Made by a program: the position numbers and the translations under genes. This document shows, in pieces, positions 51,826 through 61,697 of a DNA stretch of 64,000 nt. The first letter of the stretch is position 1. Each line of letters starts with the position of its first letter. The stretch covers positions 1,736,001 to 1,800,000 of the forward strand of contig NZ_CP126271.1 in the NCBI RefSeq assembly GCF_003234655.2, in the 5' to 3' direction. This DNA is from Curtobacterium sp. MCLR17_007 (GTDB taxonomy: Bacteria > Actinomycetota > Actinomycetes > Actinomycetales > Microbacteriaceae). Under the pieces are notes generated by a model. The model had not been told where the DNA came from and made no database searches. It worked only from the letters and a program-made list of their open reading frames with translations.

Positions 51826-52545
51826 CTACTGGAACACCTCGGGAAGTGCGGCGATGAACTCGTCGAAGTGGCTGTACCAGACCGAGTGCGCCGCACCGGG
51901 AACGTCACGGACCGCAACACCGCGGGCGCTGTGCAGCGCCGCCGTCTCGTCGTCGACGTACCGACTCGGGTCCGCGCGAACGATGATGGACCCGGCCTCC
52001 GGCTCGAAGGACATCCTCGCGCCCATCGACTGCGCGACGGCGGTGGGAGGATCGAACCGTTGGGCGGCGCGAGCCTCCACCTCACAGTCCTGCTCGCTGT
52101 AGAACGGCCGGGATGCTCGGAGTCCGGCGTAGGTGCGCAAGCGCGCGTCCTCCTCGTAGGCTGCGACGAGCTCGTCCCGGTCCCGTCCTCCACCACCAGC
52201 GGCGAACGGCGTGTCGACGTAGACCGACAATCTCGGTGCGAGCACACCAGACGACACCGCCGCTGCCAGCAGCAACCCACCATAGGAATGTCCGATCACG
52301 AGGTCGGGCACTGTCCCGCACCCGTTCGCAAGAGAGTCCGCGACCGATCGCGCGGCGCGGTCCACCGTCATCGTGTCATCGCTCGGAGACATCCCGTGCC
52401 CGGGTAGATCGACCGCGTGGACGCGGTAACCGCTCGAGACGAGCAGCGGGACGACCCGCTGCCAGCTCTCGTGCGACCCCATCATCCCGTGGAGCAGTAC
52501 GGCATTCCGTTCGCCTCGACCCTGCACCACGACGTTGAGCAACAT
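51826..52545 (-). CDS. Alpha/beta hydrolase
   Basis: 239 aa. Oxyanion strand AVLLHGMMGSHESW, nucleophile GHSYGG, His in GAAHSVWYSHF; AVDLPGHGMS is the usual second strand. ATG 52545 gives a compact N-terminus; ATG 52563 is possible. Soluble esterase-like; substrate unknown. Confidence 0.86.
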   Translation of the reverse strand: MLLNVVVQGRGERNAVLLHGMMGSHESWQRVVPLLVSSGYRVHAVDLPGHGMSPSDDTMTVDRAARSVADSLANGCGTVPDLVIGHSYGGLLLAAAVSSGVLAPRLSVYVDTPFAAGGGGRDRDELVAAYEEDARLRTYAGLRASRPFYSEQDCEVEARAAQRFDPPTAVAQSMGARMSFEPEAGSIIVRADPSRYVDDETAALHSARGVAVRDVPGAAHSVWYSHFDEFIAALPEVFQ

Positions 52546-52651
52546 CCCGACAGCGAACCACATCGCAGGCTGTGTGTTCCGACGGCGAGGCGCCGTCGAT
52601 GGACCGGCCATCGCGCGCTCATCCGCAATGGATGTCCACCGGGACGAGCCG

Positions 52652-53212
52652 TCAGAGCTTCGGGAGCGTCCGACCCGCGCTCGCGTGGAGGTAGTCGAGA
52701 CCTTCGACCACCAGAGTCCCGAGGATGAGGTCGGCGCGCAACGACTCCACCTCGAGCAACGCGGCTTCACGTTCAGTTTCGGAGATCAGTCCCGACGCGC
52801 ACGCGGCGGCGAACTCGTCTTCATCATCGACAACGAACGAGCCATCGCGCCGCAGCAGCGGATCAAGCTCGAGATCGTCGAACTGCCACTCGTCGCGCGA
52901 CTCTCTGGGCGGCGTCGCGATGTCGACGTGCACGACGTACTCGGAGCCGAGCACCCAATGCGCGACGAACCAGGCTGCATGAGGAAGCAGGATGATCGAA
53001 TCACGGCCCCGCCCCTGGGCATCCTGGGCAACCTCGCACGTCGAAGTCGGGCCGTCCCGATCGGTACCGGTGTGGCCGCTCCCAGCGGGTGTGAAGACCC
53101 CGGCCCCGCGCTCGTCGACCGCGACCACGTACCCACGCCAGGACCGGGTACCCGCCGGACGCTTCCGTTTCACGATCGTCACGACGTCGAGATCCTCAGC
53201 CGCGACAGCCAT
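52652..53212 (-). CDS. DUF402 domain protein
   Basis: 186 aa. The DUF402 features are WFVAHWVLGSEYVVHVDIATPP, WQFDDLELDPLLRRDGSFVVDDEDEFAAACASGLIS and EVESLRADLI. The domain occurs in FAU-1-type RNA-processing proteins and nucleotide phosphatases; the role here is unknown. It is followed on the same strand by the hydrolase. Confidence 0.78.
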   Translation of the reverse strand: MAVAAEDLDVVTIVKRKRPAGTRSWRGYVVAVDERGAGVFTPAGSGHTGTDRDGPTSTCEVAQDAQGRGRDSIILLPHAAWFVAHWVLGSEYVVHVDIATPPRESRDEWQFDDLELDPLLRRDGSFVVDDEDEFAAACASGLISETEREAALLEVESLRADLILGTLVVEGLDYLHASAGRTLPKL

Positions 53213-53355
53213 GGCGCAACGATGGACGAGCAGGGATCATCCGCCAGGCGTGTACTGCGTCTGAGCCAGGCTGGAGAACGTCAGCGGCGAAGGATGCTGC
53301 CGCTCGCATGCGCACCGCAGCGGCAGTCGGATGCCCTCACCAGTAGAGTCCGGTC

Positions 53356-53943
53356 ATGGCGCTGGTGCTGATGTGTGGTCTGTCCTTCTCCGGCAAGAGC
53401 ACCCTCGCGACGCAACTGGCGGTCGAGCTGGGCGCTGAGCTGCTGAGCCTCGACGGGATCAACGTGGAGCGCGGTTTCCACGGCGGCCAGGGCATCCCGT
53501 TGGAGGAGTGGGCGAACACCAACCGGATCGCACACGAACGAGCTGGCGCGCTGCTCGCTTCCGATCGTCACGTGGTCGTCGACGACACCGGTTCACCCCG
53601 GTTCATCCGCGACGCGTGGCGTGCGACGGCGACCGAATCGGCGGCACCGTTCGTGCTCGTGTGGGTGCAGGTCTCGCCCGAACTGCAGCGTCGTCGTGTG
53701 CTGGCAAACCGCGACCAGCCGTCACGGGCGGACGTCACCGACGCCGTGGTGACCGAGCACGCGGCGAGCTTCGAACCTCCGATCGAGGAAGACCCGTTGG
53801 TCGTCGACGCGGCTCGGACGACCGACCCCGCCACCGTCAGCGCCGTCGTCGCAGAGATCGGGGCTCGCATCGTGCGATCGCCGACCCCGCGCCCGCGTAC
53901 CGGCGGCCTCGGGAGTCCTGACGGGACGGGACCGACGCGATGA
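53356..53943 (+). CDS. P-loop kinase-like protein
   Basis: 195 aa. Walker A is GLSFSGKST (residues 8-16); VVVDDTGSPRFIRDAWR is the Walker B region. Pattern of the zeta-toxin/Cpt-like AAA_33 kinases, which phosphorylate small molecules. The stop overlaps the next ATG (ATGATG), so it is coupled with another P-loop gene. Confidence 0.8.
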   Translation: MALVLMCGLSFSGKSTLATQLAVELGAELLSLDGINVERGFHGGQGIPLEEWANTNRIAHERAGALLASDRHVVVDDTGSPRFIRDAWRATATESAAPFVLVWVQVSPELQRRRVLANRDQPSRADVTDAVVTEHAASFEPPIEEDPLVVDAARTTDPATVSAVVAEIGARIVRSPTPRPRTGGLGSPDGTGPTR

Positions 53944-54449
53944 TGCGACCCCTGGTCCTCTCGGGAGGGCCGGCAGTCGGGAAGACCACGTGCGGTCGAG
54001 CGCTCGCGGCCACCCATGACCGGGCCGCGTACATCGACGGCGACGACATCCGCCAGCTCGTGGTCACCGGCGCCGCGACGCTGTGGTCCGGCCCCGAAGG
54101 TCAGGCGCAACACGAGCTCGCGGTCCGGAACACCGCTGCACTCGCGATGAACCTGCTCGCCGACGGCTTCGTCGTCACAGCATCCGACGTGGTGACGGCG
54201 GACGTCCTCCCCGTGTACCGCGAACAGTTGCCGGACTGCTTCATCGTGCACCTGGCGATCACCCTCAACGCAGCGCGTGCACGAGCAGCCACCCGCCCGG
54301 TGTACATCACGGACGAGGAGTTCGAGCTGCTGCATCGGATCACCGCTGCTCCACCAGCGGTCGACCTCGTCATCGACGTCACCGACATGACCGTGGAGCA
54401 GCAGATCGGACGGGTACGCGACGCCTGGACGGCGGCCGAGAAGCGCTGA
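53940..54449 (+). CDS. P-loop kinase-like protein
   Basis: 169 aa. Walker A GGPAVGKTT (residues 9-17), then YIDGDDIRQLV, and a lid-like ARAAATRPVY. AAA_18/AAA_33-type small-molecule kinase fold. It overlaps the previous kinase gene by four bases. Substrates of both are unknown. Confidence 0.8.
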   Translation: MMRPLVLSGGPAVGKTTCGRALAATHDRAAYIDGDDIRQLVVTGAATLWSGPEGQAQHELAVRNTAALAMNLLADGFVVTASDVVTADVLPVYREQLPDCFIVHLAITLNAARARAATRPVYITDEEFELLHRITAAPPAVDLVIDVTDMTVEQQIGRVRDAWTAAEKR

Positions 54450-54768
54450 CCGGAGCCGATCGCTCGCGGAGGTGGAGTGCCCGCCGATCGCGATGCATGC
54501 TCGCAGCGGCGGCTGACGTCGGACGCACGGTCGTCTCCGGGACGGCCACCGAGCCTCCCGGCTGGTTCCGACAGTGGCGGATCCTGGTCGGCCAGTCCCT
54601 GACCTACAAGGGCGCCTTGATCCTGACGACGGCGGGCAGCGCGGGCCTGCAGGGGACGCAACCGCTGTTCATCGGTTGCGGCTCACCGCGCACGGCGTCT
54701 GGACGGTGTTCTCTGGACAGAGGTCGAACTGACTCCTCGTCGGCGAGGAGCGGCTGCTGGGGGATCTA
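54450..54768. other. Gap, no confident gene
   Basis: A plus-strand frame reads PPGWFRQWRILVGQSLTYKGALILTTAGSAGLQGTQPLFIG at about 54555-54677, but it has no clear start and runs on without a natural end. It could be a gene remnant. No strong hairpin was seen. Confidence 0.3.
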
Positions 54769-55023
54769 CTACCGAGGCGGCTCCTGCCCCTTCGTGCGAG
54801 CACCCAGGACGCCCTCGACGACCCAGCACGCGAGACCGACCACGATGAGCGCGACGCCGATCCAGACCGAGGCTCCGGTGCTCGTCGCCGCGTTGCCCGC
54901 CCACACCGCTATGCCGTACAGGACCAGGAAGAGGCCCACCCCGCCGACGATCGCCGTGATGAGCTTCGGGCGAGGCGTCCCTCTGGGCCGCGTGATCCCG
55001 AGGAAGTCGAGTACTCGTCGCAT
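54769..55023 (-). CDS. Small membrane protein
   Basis: 84 aa. RVLDFLGITRPRGTPRPKLITAIVGGVGLFLVLYGIAVWAG and ASVWIGVALIVVGLACWVVEGVLG form two helices with a charged tail. Function unknown. Confidence 0.68.
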   Translation of the reverse strand: MRRVLDFLGITRPRGTPRPKLITAIVGGVGLFLVLYGIAVWAGNAATSTGASVWIGVALIVVGLACWVVEGVLGARTKGQEPPR

Positions 55024-55217
55024 GCAGCCGAGCCTAGGGCGCTGCCGCCACTCGAGGTCACGGACCGAGGGCGCGCGCGGACAGCGACCGATCCGATCGA
55101 GATGGTGGAGCGAAGCGCGTCAGTTGACGGACGTGACCGACACGGAACCGCGGAGTGCCCTCGGCCCGAGGCGGTGTCCGATCGGCCCCCGGGCACCCCG
55201 ACTCGTACGCTGGTCCG

Positions 55218-55733
55218 ATGGAGAGCCTGATCCGCTTTGCTCGTCCAACGGACGCGGCGGCTGTCGAGCAGATCGAGAACGCGGCCGATCGGCTCCTGAT
55301 CGATCGGCTCCAGCCCGAGGGATGGTCTGATGCTCCCTCGGGAGACACCCGACTGGCCGGTCATGGGTTCCTGCTCGTCGTGGAGCTGGTCGGCGGGGAC
55401 GTCGCTGGGTTCGCACACGTGCTCGAGGTCGACGGAGTGTGCCACCTCGAGCAGCTCTCGGTACACCCTGCGCACGCTCGGCAGGGTCTGGGCCAGGCGC
55501 TCGTCGACGCCGCGAAACGGCAGGCTGCGGCTCGCGGCTACACGCGGATCTCGCTGCGGACGTTCGCGGATGTGCCGTGGAATGCCCCGTTCTACCGATC
55601 AGCTGGTTTCGTGGAGGAAGAACCAGCAACAGAGTTCCACCGGTCGCTGGTCGACACCGAATCCCGGCTGGGTCTCGACGCGTACGGACGCCGGGTGCAG
55701 ATGACAGCATGCGTCGCGGGACTGTTGCCGTAG
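55218..55733 (+). CDS. GNAT N-acetyltransferase
   Basis: 171 aa. LIRFARPTDAAAVEQIENAADRLLI, LEQLSVHPAHARQGLGQALVDAAKRQAAARGY (acetyl-CoA loop) and WNAPFYRSAGFVEEE are diagnostic. ATG 55218. Substrate unknown. Confidence 0.9.
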   Translation: MESLIRFARPTDAAAVEQIENAADRLLIDRLQPEGWSDAPSGDTRLAGHGFLLVVELVGGDVAGFAHVLEVDGVCHLEQLSVHPAHARQGLGQALVDAAKRQAAARGYTRISLRTFADVPWNAPFYRSAGFVEEEPATEFHRSLVDTESRLGLDAYGRRVQMTACVAGLLP

Positions 55734-55838
55734 GACAACCCACTCGCGGACGGGCGTGCACGGCTGGTCGGTCCAACTCGGCGTACCGGACGAGGCGCCT
55801 CGCGACCACGCAGACCCGCCAGGAGCTCGGTGGCGCTG

Positions 55839-56843
55839 TCAGGGCATGGAGGTCTCGGGCGTCCGGACAGGATCTGTCGACGGGTGCTCCTCGACGTACC
55901 GGCGGGCGCGCCGGACGCGGATGACCGTTCGCGGGAGCAGCCAGGCGAGGACCACGACCATGAAGACCAGGAAGAGGACCGAGAACACGACCAGGCTGCC
56001 GCGCAGGATCCCGCTGACGAACTGGAACGCGATGGAGACGTACAAGAGCGTGACGTAGGCCGTGTTGAACTGCAGAACGACCTGGATGACCTGCGCGTAC
56101 CGCACCGCCCCCGCCTTCTCGGCCTCCTCGAGTGGGACGGCTCTGCCGCGGAGGACGAGCTTCGCGTACCGCCGCAGCCGGTCGAGGTCGCGTCCCCCGG
56201 CGTCGCGCAGCAGTCGGCTGAACGGGAGCGCGACGATGATCGATGCGAATGCCGTGGCGAGGAACGTGAGCTGCCCGGCCAGCAGGATCCCGACCAGCGC
56301 CTCCCGGGTCGTGCTGGGGTCGAGGACGTTGAGCACGGCGGTGCCGACTGACGAGACGATCGCGGCGATCACGAACGTGATGCCGATCCTGACGACCTTT
56401 CGACGGATGACGTCTGGGCCGGGGAGGACCTGGTCCCTGAGCTCGACCATCGGGGTGTCCAGGCGGCGGAACCGGCTGCCGATCGGGCGCGCGACGACGA
56501 ACAAGATCGCGGAGCCACCGACGAGCACGGCAGGCACCCACACCGGCGCCTGCGCGGACGTGCTCGCGACCACGACGACGACCGCGGCGACGACGTCGAC
56601 GGCCACGACGACGAGGAAGGCACGCCGCAGGTACCGGCTGCGGCCGGACGGTGTCCGGTCGTCGAAGTACGCGGTCCAGGAACCGACGACCAGGGGACCG
56701 AAGACGAGGAACGGTGACGCTGCCGCTGCGCTGACGAGCAGTCCGTCGGGGGCTCGCCCGAGGTGCAGGGCGATGAGCAGCCCGGCACCGAGGGCCAGGG
56801 CGGTCGTGACGACGATCGTCACCAGGAAGGCCAGGACTCGCAT
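55839..56843 (-). CDS. Multi-pass membrane protein of unknown function
   Basis: 334 aa with about eight hydrophobic segments (MRVLAFLVTIVVTTALALGAGLLIAL at the N-terminus; LVVFSVLFLVFMVVVLAWLL near the end). A cytoplasmic-looking loop LLRDAGGRDLDRLRRYAKLVLRGRAVPLEEAEKAGAVRYAQV lies between helices 6 and 7. No transport motif is recognised. Confidence 0.78.
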   Translation of the reverse strand: MRVLAFLVTIVVTTALALGAGLLIALHLGRAPDGLLVSAAAASPFLVFGPLVVGSWTAYFDDRTPSGRSRYLRRAFLVVVAVDVVAAVVVVVASTSAQAPVWVPAVLVGGSAILFVVARPIGSRFRRLDTPMVELRDQVLPGPDVIRRKVVRIGITFVIAAIVSSVGTAVLNVLDPSTTREALVGILLAGQLTFLATAFASIIVALPFSRLLRDAGGRDLDRLRRYAKLVLRGRAVPLEEAEKAGAVRYAQVIQVVLQFNTAYVTLLYVSIAFQFVSGILRGSLVVFSVLFLVFMVVVLAWLLPRTVIRVRRARRYVEEHPSTDPVRTPETSMP

Positions 56844-57007
56844 GCACGCTCCTCGGGTGGCATCGGCACGTTGTCGACGCTGATCCCGATCATGGCCGCT
56901 TCGCTCCGCGCCGGGACGAACCGTGCGGTTCCCCGCACCGGACGGGCGGTGGGCGGACGCCTCGACACCCGGATCCGTACGCAGGTGCGGCGCCGATGCA
57001 GGGTGCC

Positions 57008-57745
57008 TCAGCCCTGGGCGGTCGGCCTGATGACGACCTCGCCGACGTCGACCCCGTCGGGCTGTTCGACGGCGAACGCGACGGCACGGGCGACTGCCTC
57101 TGGCGGCATCGCGATCGCGTCCCGCTGGGCGATGAGCGCCGCGGCGGTGTCCGCACTCGCACCGGCGCCGACCCCCTCGGTGTTCGTGAACCCCGGGCTG
57201 ATCACGGTGACACGGAGTGACGGGCCGGCCTCTTGCCGGAGTCCCTCGGACAGCACACGCACCGCGGTCTTCGTCGCGGCGTACACGCCCTGCGCCGGGA
57301 CGATCCGGTGCGCGGCCGTGGAGGCCGTGTGCACGAAGTGCCCGCCGCCCTGCGCCCGGAACACCGGCAGTGCGGCGGCGATCCCGTTGAGCACGCCGGT
57401 CACGTTGACGTCGATCATCTGCTGCCAGTCGTCGACGCGCACCTCGTCGAACGGCGAGATCGCCATGCTGCCGGCGTTGGAGAACAGGACGTCGAGGCTG
57501 CCGAAGTGCTCGCGGGCCGCGGCGACGAGCCGCTCCAGGTCCTCGCGGCGACGGACGTCGGTGGGGACGGCGATCGCCTGACCGCCGTCGGCGGTGATGT
57601 CGTCGACCAACGACGTCAGCCGATCGGCACGACGTGCACCGAGCACGAGGCGCGCTCCCGCGGTCGCGAGGTGTCGGGCGGTCGCGGCACCGATGCCGCT
57701 GGACGCGCCGGTGATCGCGATCGTCTTGCCGTGGATGCCGGTCAT
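57008..57745 (-). CDS. SDR family oxidoreductase
   Basis: 245 aa classical SDR: cofactor motif [18 protein letters not shown], catalytic Ser in [14 protein letters not shown]. Close to the YdfG-like group. It is divergent from a TetR gene whose promoter holds a palindromic site, so it is probably the regulated gene. Confidence 0.9.
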   Translation of the reverse strand: MTGIHGKTIAITGASSGIGAATARHLATAGARLVLGARRADRLTSLVDDITADGGQAIAVPTDVRRREDLERLVAAAREHFGSLDVLFSNAGSMAISPFDEVRVDDWQQMIDVNVTGVLNGIAAALPVFRAQGGGHFVHTASTAAHRIVPAQGVYAATKTAVRVLSEGLRQEAGPSLRVTVISPGFTNTEGVGAGASADTAAALIAQRDAIAMPPEAVARAVAFAVEQPDGVDVGEVVIRPTAQG

Positions 57746-57767
57746 GGTGACTCGATTCGTCTAGGGT

Positions 57768-57815
57768 AAGTGGACACCTGTCTGCCACTGGAGGAGCGTA
57801 CCGGACACATGTCCA
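57768..57815. promoter_or_regulatory. Putative TetR operator region
   Basis: AAGTGGACACCTGTCTGCCACT (57768-57789, shown here in two parts: AAGTGGACACC and TGTCTGCCACT) is an imperfect palindrome. A second, GGACACATGTCC, spans the TetR ATG (57803-57814). The GTGGAC/GTCCAC words recur at 62704-62723 beside a related TetR gene. Confidence 0.5.
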
Positions 57816-58384
57816 CTTCGTCGAGTGACCCAGACCCCGCGCTCCGCACGGACGCGCAGCAGAACCGCCGCCGGATCGTCGAGATCGCGCGCCGGGCCTT
57901 CGCCCATGACGCCAGCGCCACGATGCAGTCGATCGCACGCGCAGCGGGAGTGGGACAGGGCACGCTCTACCGGCGCTTCCCGACCCGCGAAGCACTGCTG
58001 GTCGAGGTGTACCGCGAGGACTTCGAGCGGCTGACCGCGGCAGCGGGCGTCTTGCTCGCCGAGCACCCGCCGGTCGAGGCCCTGCGCCGCTGGTTCGACG
58101 AGCTCGCGGCGTTCGGGCACCTGAAACACGCCCTGTCGAGCGTGCTGGACGCGGTGACCCGTGCCGAGCTGCACGATGACCAGTACGACCGGATCCTCGC
58201 CGCGGTCGGACAGCTCCTCGACGCCGGCAAGGCCAGCGGCGAGCTCCGGGCCGACGTCGCGCCGGACGAGGTGTTCCCGCTCCTGGCCTTCCTGTGGCAC
58301 GTCCCACCACAGTCCGACGAGCGCACCGGGCACCTGCTCGACCTGGTCCTCGACGGGCTGCGCGAGCCACGACGATCGACCTGA
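57809..58384 (+). CDS. TetR family transcriptional regulator
   Basis: 191 aa. HTH: NRRRIVEIARRAFAHDASATMQSIARAAGVGQGTLYRRFPTREALLVEVY. The C-terminal half is a SBP56/TetR_C-like helical ligand domain. ATG 57809 lies 12 bases after GGAGGAG; a GTG at 57770 inside the operator is less likely. Related to the TetR at 62741. Confidence 0.87.
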   Translation: MSTSSSDPDPALRTDAQQNRRRIVEIARRAFAHDASATMQSIARAAGVGQGTLYRRFPTREALLVEVYREDFERLTAAAGVLLAEHPPVEALRRWFDELAAFGHLKHALSSVLDAVTRAELHDDQYDRILAAVGQLLDAGKASGELRADVAPDEVFPLLAFLWHVPPQSDERTGHLLDLVLDGLREPRRST

Positions 58385-58428
58385 GCGGGGCTGGCGACGT
58401 CGGAACGATCGATCACCCCGGCAGTCGC

Positions 58429-58983
58429 TCAGGCTGACACGGGCTCGTCGTCCCACGGCACCGGCGTGGTGGTGCCGGACTCCCAGTCCGCCCGGAGCAT
58501 CCCATAGCCGACCGAGGCGAGCGGGGGACCGCCCTCGACCGGCCAGCCCGCCCGGTAGTGCGCCTCCTTGACCCAACCGGCACGCAGGAACGTGCGGCGC
58601 ATCGCGGTGTTGTCCTCGCGCGTCTGTCCCTCGAACCGGTCGGCTGCGTCGAAGGTGCGGAACACGTGGTCGGTGGTCGCCCGGAGCGCGCGCACTGCCA
58701 GGCCGCGACCACGGTGGGCGCCCGCGATCCGCAGGTCGAACAGCGGCACGGGGTCGGCGAGGTCCTCGAGACGGACCAGCCCGACCCGGCCGTGGTCGTC
58801 GGCGTCGAGCCAGAACGTGTCGTGCTCGTCGTCACGCCATGCGCCTTCGTCGATCGCGCGCTGGGCGTCGGCGACCCCGATGCTGCGACGGACGTGGAAC
58901 GGGAAGTCCTCGGTCGTCAGGAAGGCGACCAGGGCGTCGCGGTCGGCACCAGCGGGGTCCATACGGGTCAGGCGTACCGTCAT
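58429..58983 (-). CDS. GNAT N-acetyltransferase
   Basis: 184 aa. VGLVRLEDLADPVPLFDLRIAGAHRGRGLAVRALRATTDHVF contains the acetyl-CoA loop, and NTAMRRTFLRAGWVKEAHYRAGWP follows. Starts at ATG 58983. Substrate unknown. Confidence 0.88.
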   Translation of the reverse strand: MTVRLTRMDPAGADRDALVAFLTTEDFPFHVRRSIGVADAQRAIDEGAWRDDEHDTFWLDADDHGRVGLVRLEDLADPVPLFDLRIAGAHRGRGLAVRALRATTDHVFRTFDAADRFEGQTREDNTAMRRTFLRAGWVKEAHYRAGWPVEGGPPLASVGYGMLRADWESGTTTPVPWDDEPVSA

Positions 58984-59008
58984 CCGGCCACGGTACCGCC
59001 GACGCTCG

Positions 59009-60214
59009 TCACACCCGCGCGTCGATCTCGTCCGCCGACGCCTCGCCGACTGCCGGACGCTGACCGGCACGCAGGGCGACGCGAGCCAGCACCGCTGTCG
59101 GCACCACTGTCAGTGCGACGATCACGGCGCCGACGAGCGCCGGCCCCGCGACACCGAGTGCGCCGAGCGTCCCCCCGGCGATCGCCGTCCCGACCGCCGT
59201 GCCGAGGTTGAACGACGACACCGTGAAGGCAGACCCCAGCGTCGCGGCAGGACCGGCGGCACGCACGGCCAGGTGGATCAGGACGCCGTTCGCGCTCAGG
59301 CCGAACAGCCCCAGGACCACCAGGAGTGCCGACGTCACCCAGGGCAGACCGGACACGGCGCCGATGCCGAGCAGCAGCAGCGTGCTCACGGCCGGCGTGA
59401 CGACGGTGACCACGTGCGGGTGCCGGTCACCGAGCCGTCCACCGACCACCGTGCCGACGAACGAGCCGACGCCGAAGCCGGTCAGGACCAACGGCACGAG
59501 GGTCGACGGCACACCGGCCCGGTCGGTGAGCAGGGGCGCGATGTACGAGTACGCCGCCACCACACCGCCGGTCGTCGTCGCACAGGCAGCCAGGACGAGC
59601 CACAGCCGTCCGGACCGCAGGCCGGCGAGCTGGCCGCGCACCGACACCGCGTGCGTGACACGGCCGTGGGGAACGAAGCGGGCGACCAGCACCGCGGCGA
59701 CGACGGCGGCCGCGGCGATGGCCCAGAAGGTCCCGCGCCATCCGAGCACCTGCGCGAGCACGGCGCCGAGCGGCACACCGAGGACGGTGCCGAGCGAGCC
59801 CCCCGCGCCGATGACCCCCTGGGCGCGCGACCCGAGCCCCGGACCGGCGGCGTCCGAGGCCACGACGGCGGCGACGGACCAGAACGCCCCAGCCGCCAGC
59901 GCGGTGAGGAACCGGGCCGCGAGCAGCGTGCCGAAGTGCGACCCGGTGGCGACGACGACGTGGCCGACGATGAACACCACCAGCGCGAGCACCAGGGTCA
60001 GGCGTCGGGGGAGTCGCAGTGTCAGCAGCGTCATCGACGGACTGCCGACGATCATCCCGACGGCGAACACGGTGATCAGCAGACCCGTGTGCGCCAGCGA
60101 GATGCTCAGGTCGCCGGCGATCGCGGGCAGGATCCCCGCGACCACGAACTCCGACGTGATCATGAGGAACGTGCCGAGTGCCAGGACGTAGACCAGGAAC
60201 GGCAGCCGCGTCAC
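59009..60214 (-). CDS. MFS efflux transporter (DHA1, Cmx/CmlA-like)
   Basis: 401 aa, about 12 membrane helices. N-terminal FLVYVLALGTFLMITSEFVVAGILPAIAGDLSIS and motif C region (GAGGSLGTVLGVPLGAVLAQVLGWRGTFW) fit sugar/chloramphenicol-type DHA1 exporters. GTG 60214 overlaps the XRE regulator stop (GTGA), so regulator and exporter are one operon. Confidence 0.88.
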   Translation of the reverse strand: MTRLPFLVYVLALGTFLMITSEFVVAGILPAIAGDLSISLAHTGLLITVFAVGMIVGSPSMTLLTLRLPRRLTLVLALVVFIVGHVVVATGSHFGTLLAARFLTALAAGAFWSVAAVVASDAAGPGLGSRAQGVIGAGGSLGTVLGVPLGAVLAQVLGWRGTFWAIAAAAVVAAVLVARFVPHGRVTHAVSVRGQLAGLRSGRLWLVLAACATTTGGVVAAYSYIAPLLTDRAGVPSTLVPLVLTGFGVGSFVGTVVGGRLGDRHPHVVTVVTPAVSTLLLLGIGAVSGLPWVTSALLVVLGLFGLSANGVLIHLAVRAAGPAATLGSAFTVSSFNLGTAVGTAIAGGTLGALGVAGPALVGAVIVALTVVPTAVLARVALRAGQRPAVGEASADEIDARV

Positions 60215-61083
60215 GACCGCACCCCGCTGACGGACGCGGTCCGGCCCCAGTTCGCCAGCAGCTGCAGGGCCTCGGCGTTCCGCGACCCGGGTTCGGCGGT
60301 GTACACGAGCAGGTTCAGTCCCGCACCCGCGATCGGCACCAGGTTCTCGTAGGAGAGTTCCACGTCCCCGACCAGCGCGTGCCGGAACGTCTTGCGACCG
60401 GAGCCGTGCAGGCGGACGTCGTGCTTCGCCCACCTGGCTCGGAACTCGTCGCTCCGGGTGCTCAGCTCGCCGATCAGCTCCTGCAGCCCCTTGTCGTGCG
60501 GGTCCTGTCCGGACGCGGTCCGCAGCATCGCGACCGAGACGTCCGCAGCGCCGTCCCAGTCCGTGTAGAGCCGCCGCGAACGGTCCTGGTGAAGGAAGGC
60601 GAACCGTGCGAAGTTGGGCTGGTCGGGCTCGGCGTCGAACAGGTCCGCGTACAGCGCGTGGCACAGCGGGTTCGCCGCGACGACGTCGAGCCGTCCGTTC
60701 TGCACGAAGGCGACGGCGTCGGTGATCGCGTCGACGACGAACCGCATCGACGGTCGCAGCGCGTCCGCCTGGCTCGTGCCACGCCGCTGCCGCACCGGTG
60801 AGCTGTTCGCCGTGCGTGCCAGGTCGAACAGGTGCGAGCGCTCGGACTCGTCGAACCGCAGGGCCGTGGCGATCGCATCGAGGACCACGTCCGTGACCCC
60901 GCCCAGCGCCCCGCGCTCGATCCGCGCGTAGTACTCGACACTGACACCGGCCAGCATCGCGACCTCACTGCGACGCAGGCCCGGCACACGGCGGCCGGGT
61001 CCGCCCGGCAGGTCGACCTGCTCGGGTCGCACCCGCGCGCGCCGCGACGTCAGGAAGTCGCGGACCTCTGGGTTGTTCGTCAT
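60211..61083 (-). CDS. XRE-type regulator with MmyB-like ligand domain
   Basis: 290 aa. HTH: VPGLRRSEVAMLAGVSVEYYARIERGALGGVTDVVLDAIATAL. The C-terminal MmyB/PAS-like domain includes NGRLDVVAANPLCHALYADLF and FARFAFLHQDRSRRLYTDWDGAADVSVAMLRT. Family members bind small ligands such as fatty acids. It is coupled to the exporter downstream. Confidence 0.88.
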   Translation of the reverse strand: MTNNPEVRDFLTSRRARVRPEQVDLPGGPGRRVPGLRRSEVAMLAGVSVEYYARIERGALGGVTDVVLDAIATALRFDESERSHLFDLARTANSSPVRQRRGTSQADALRPSMRFVVDAITDAVAFVQNGRLDVVAANPLCHALYADLFDAEPDQPNFARFAFLHQDRSRRLYTDWDGAADVSVAMLRTASGQDPHDKGLQELIGELSTRSDEFRARWAKHDVRLHGSGRKTFRHALVGDVELSYENLVPIAGAGLNLLVYTAEPGSRNAEALQLLANWGRTASVSGVRS

Positions 61084-61152
61084 GGGATCGACCGTAGGCG
61101 CGAGGCGCGCGTCGAGGGGTGCCGCAGCGGGGAACCCCAGCCGGCCCGACCG

Positions 61153-61674
61153 TCACAGCCGCAGTCGCAGCAGGAGTGAGTCGCCGTGCACCGGATCGGG
61201 TTCCCGTTCCCCGGTGTCGACGAACCCGAGCTTGTCCAGCACGTGCAGCGACGCGGCGTTCCACGCGCGGACCGTGGCAGCCAGGTGCCCGTAGCCGTGG
61301 GAGGCCGCGTCGTCGACGATCACGCGCGCCGCCTCGGTCGCGAACCCCTGACCCCAGGACGCGCGGAGGAACTCGAACGCGAGCTCGGGTTCCTGTGGGA
61401 CACCAACGCTGTTCGCGACGAGCCCGCAGTAGCCCACCGCCTCGGCCGAAGTCGCGAACTCGACGACGAACAGCCCGGGCGCGGGAGTCCGCTCGTCCGT
61501 CCGGATCCGCTGCTCCAGTTCGGCGACCGTCGGGTGCCCGTCGGGCGTGATGCGTCGACGCGCCGGGACCCGGTCGTCGCGCTCCTGCCAGAGCCGGCGC
61601 TGGAAGGCGGCGTCCGCGACCCGCCAAGGACGCAACCGCAGCCGCTCGGTCCGGAAGCCGTCGTCGTGGTCCAT
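61153..61674 (-). CDS. GNAT N-acetyltransferase
   Basis: 173 aa, RimJ/RimL-like. FRTERLRLRPWRVADAAFQRRLW, AFEFLRASWGQGFATEAARVIVDDAASHGYGHLAATV and NAASLHVLDKLGFVDTGERE are typical. ATG 61674. Substrate unknown. Confidence 0.88.
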   Translation of the reverse strand: MDHDDGFRTERLRLRPWRVADAAFQRRLWQERDDRVPARRRITPDGHPTVAELEQRIRTDERTPAPGLFVVEFATSAEAVGYCGLVANSVGVPQEPELAFEFLRASWGQGFATEAARVIVDDAASHGYGHLAATVRAWNAASLHVLDKLGFVDTGEREPDPVHGDSLLLRLRL

Positions 61675-61697
61675 GGCAGCATCATGCCCCGTCGCGG

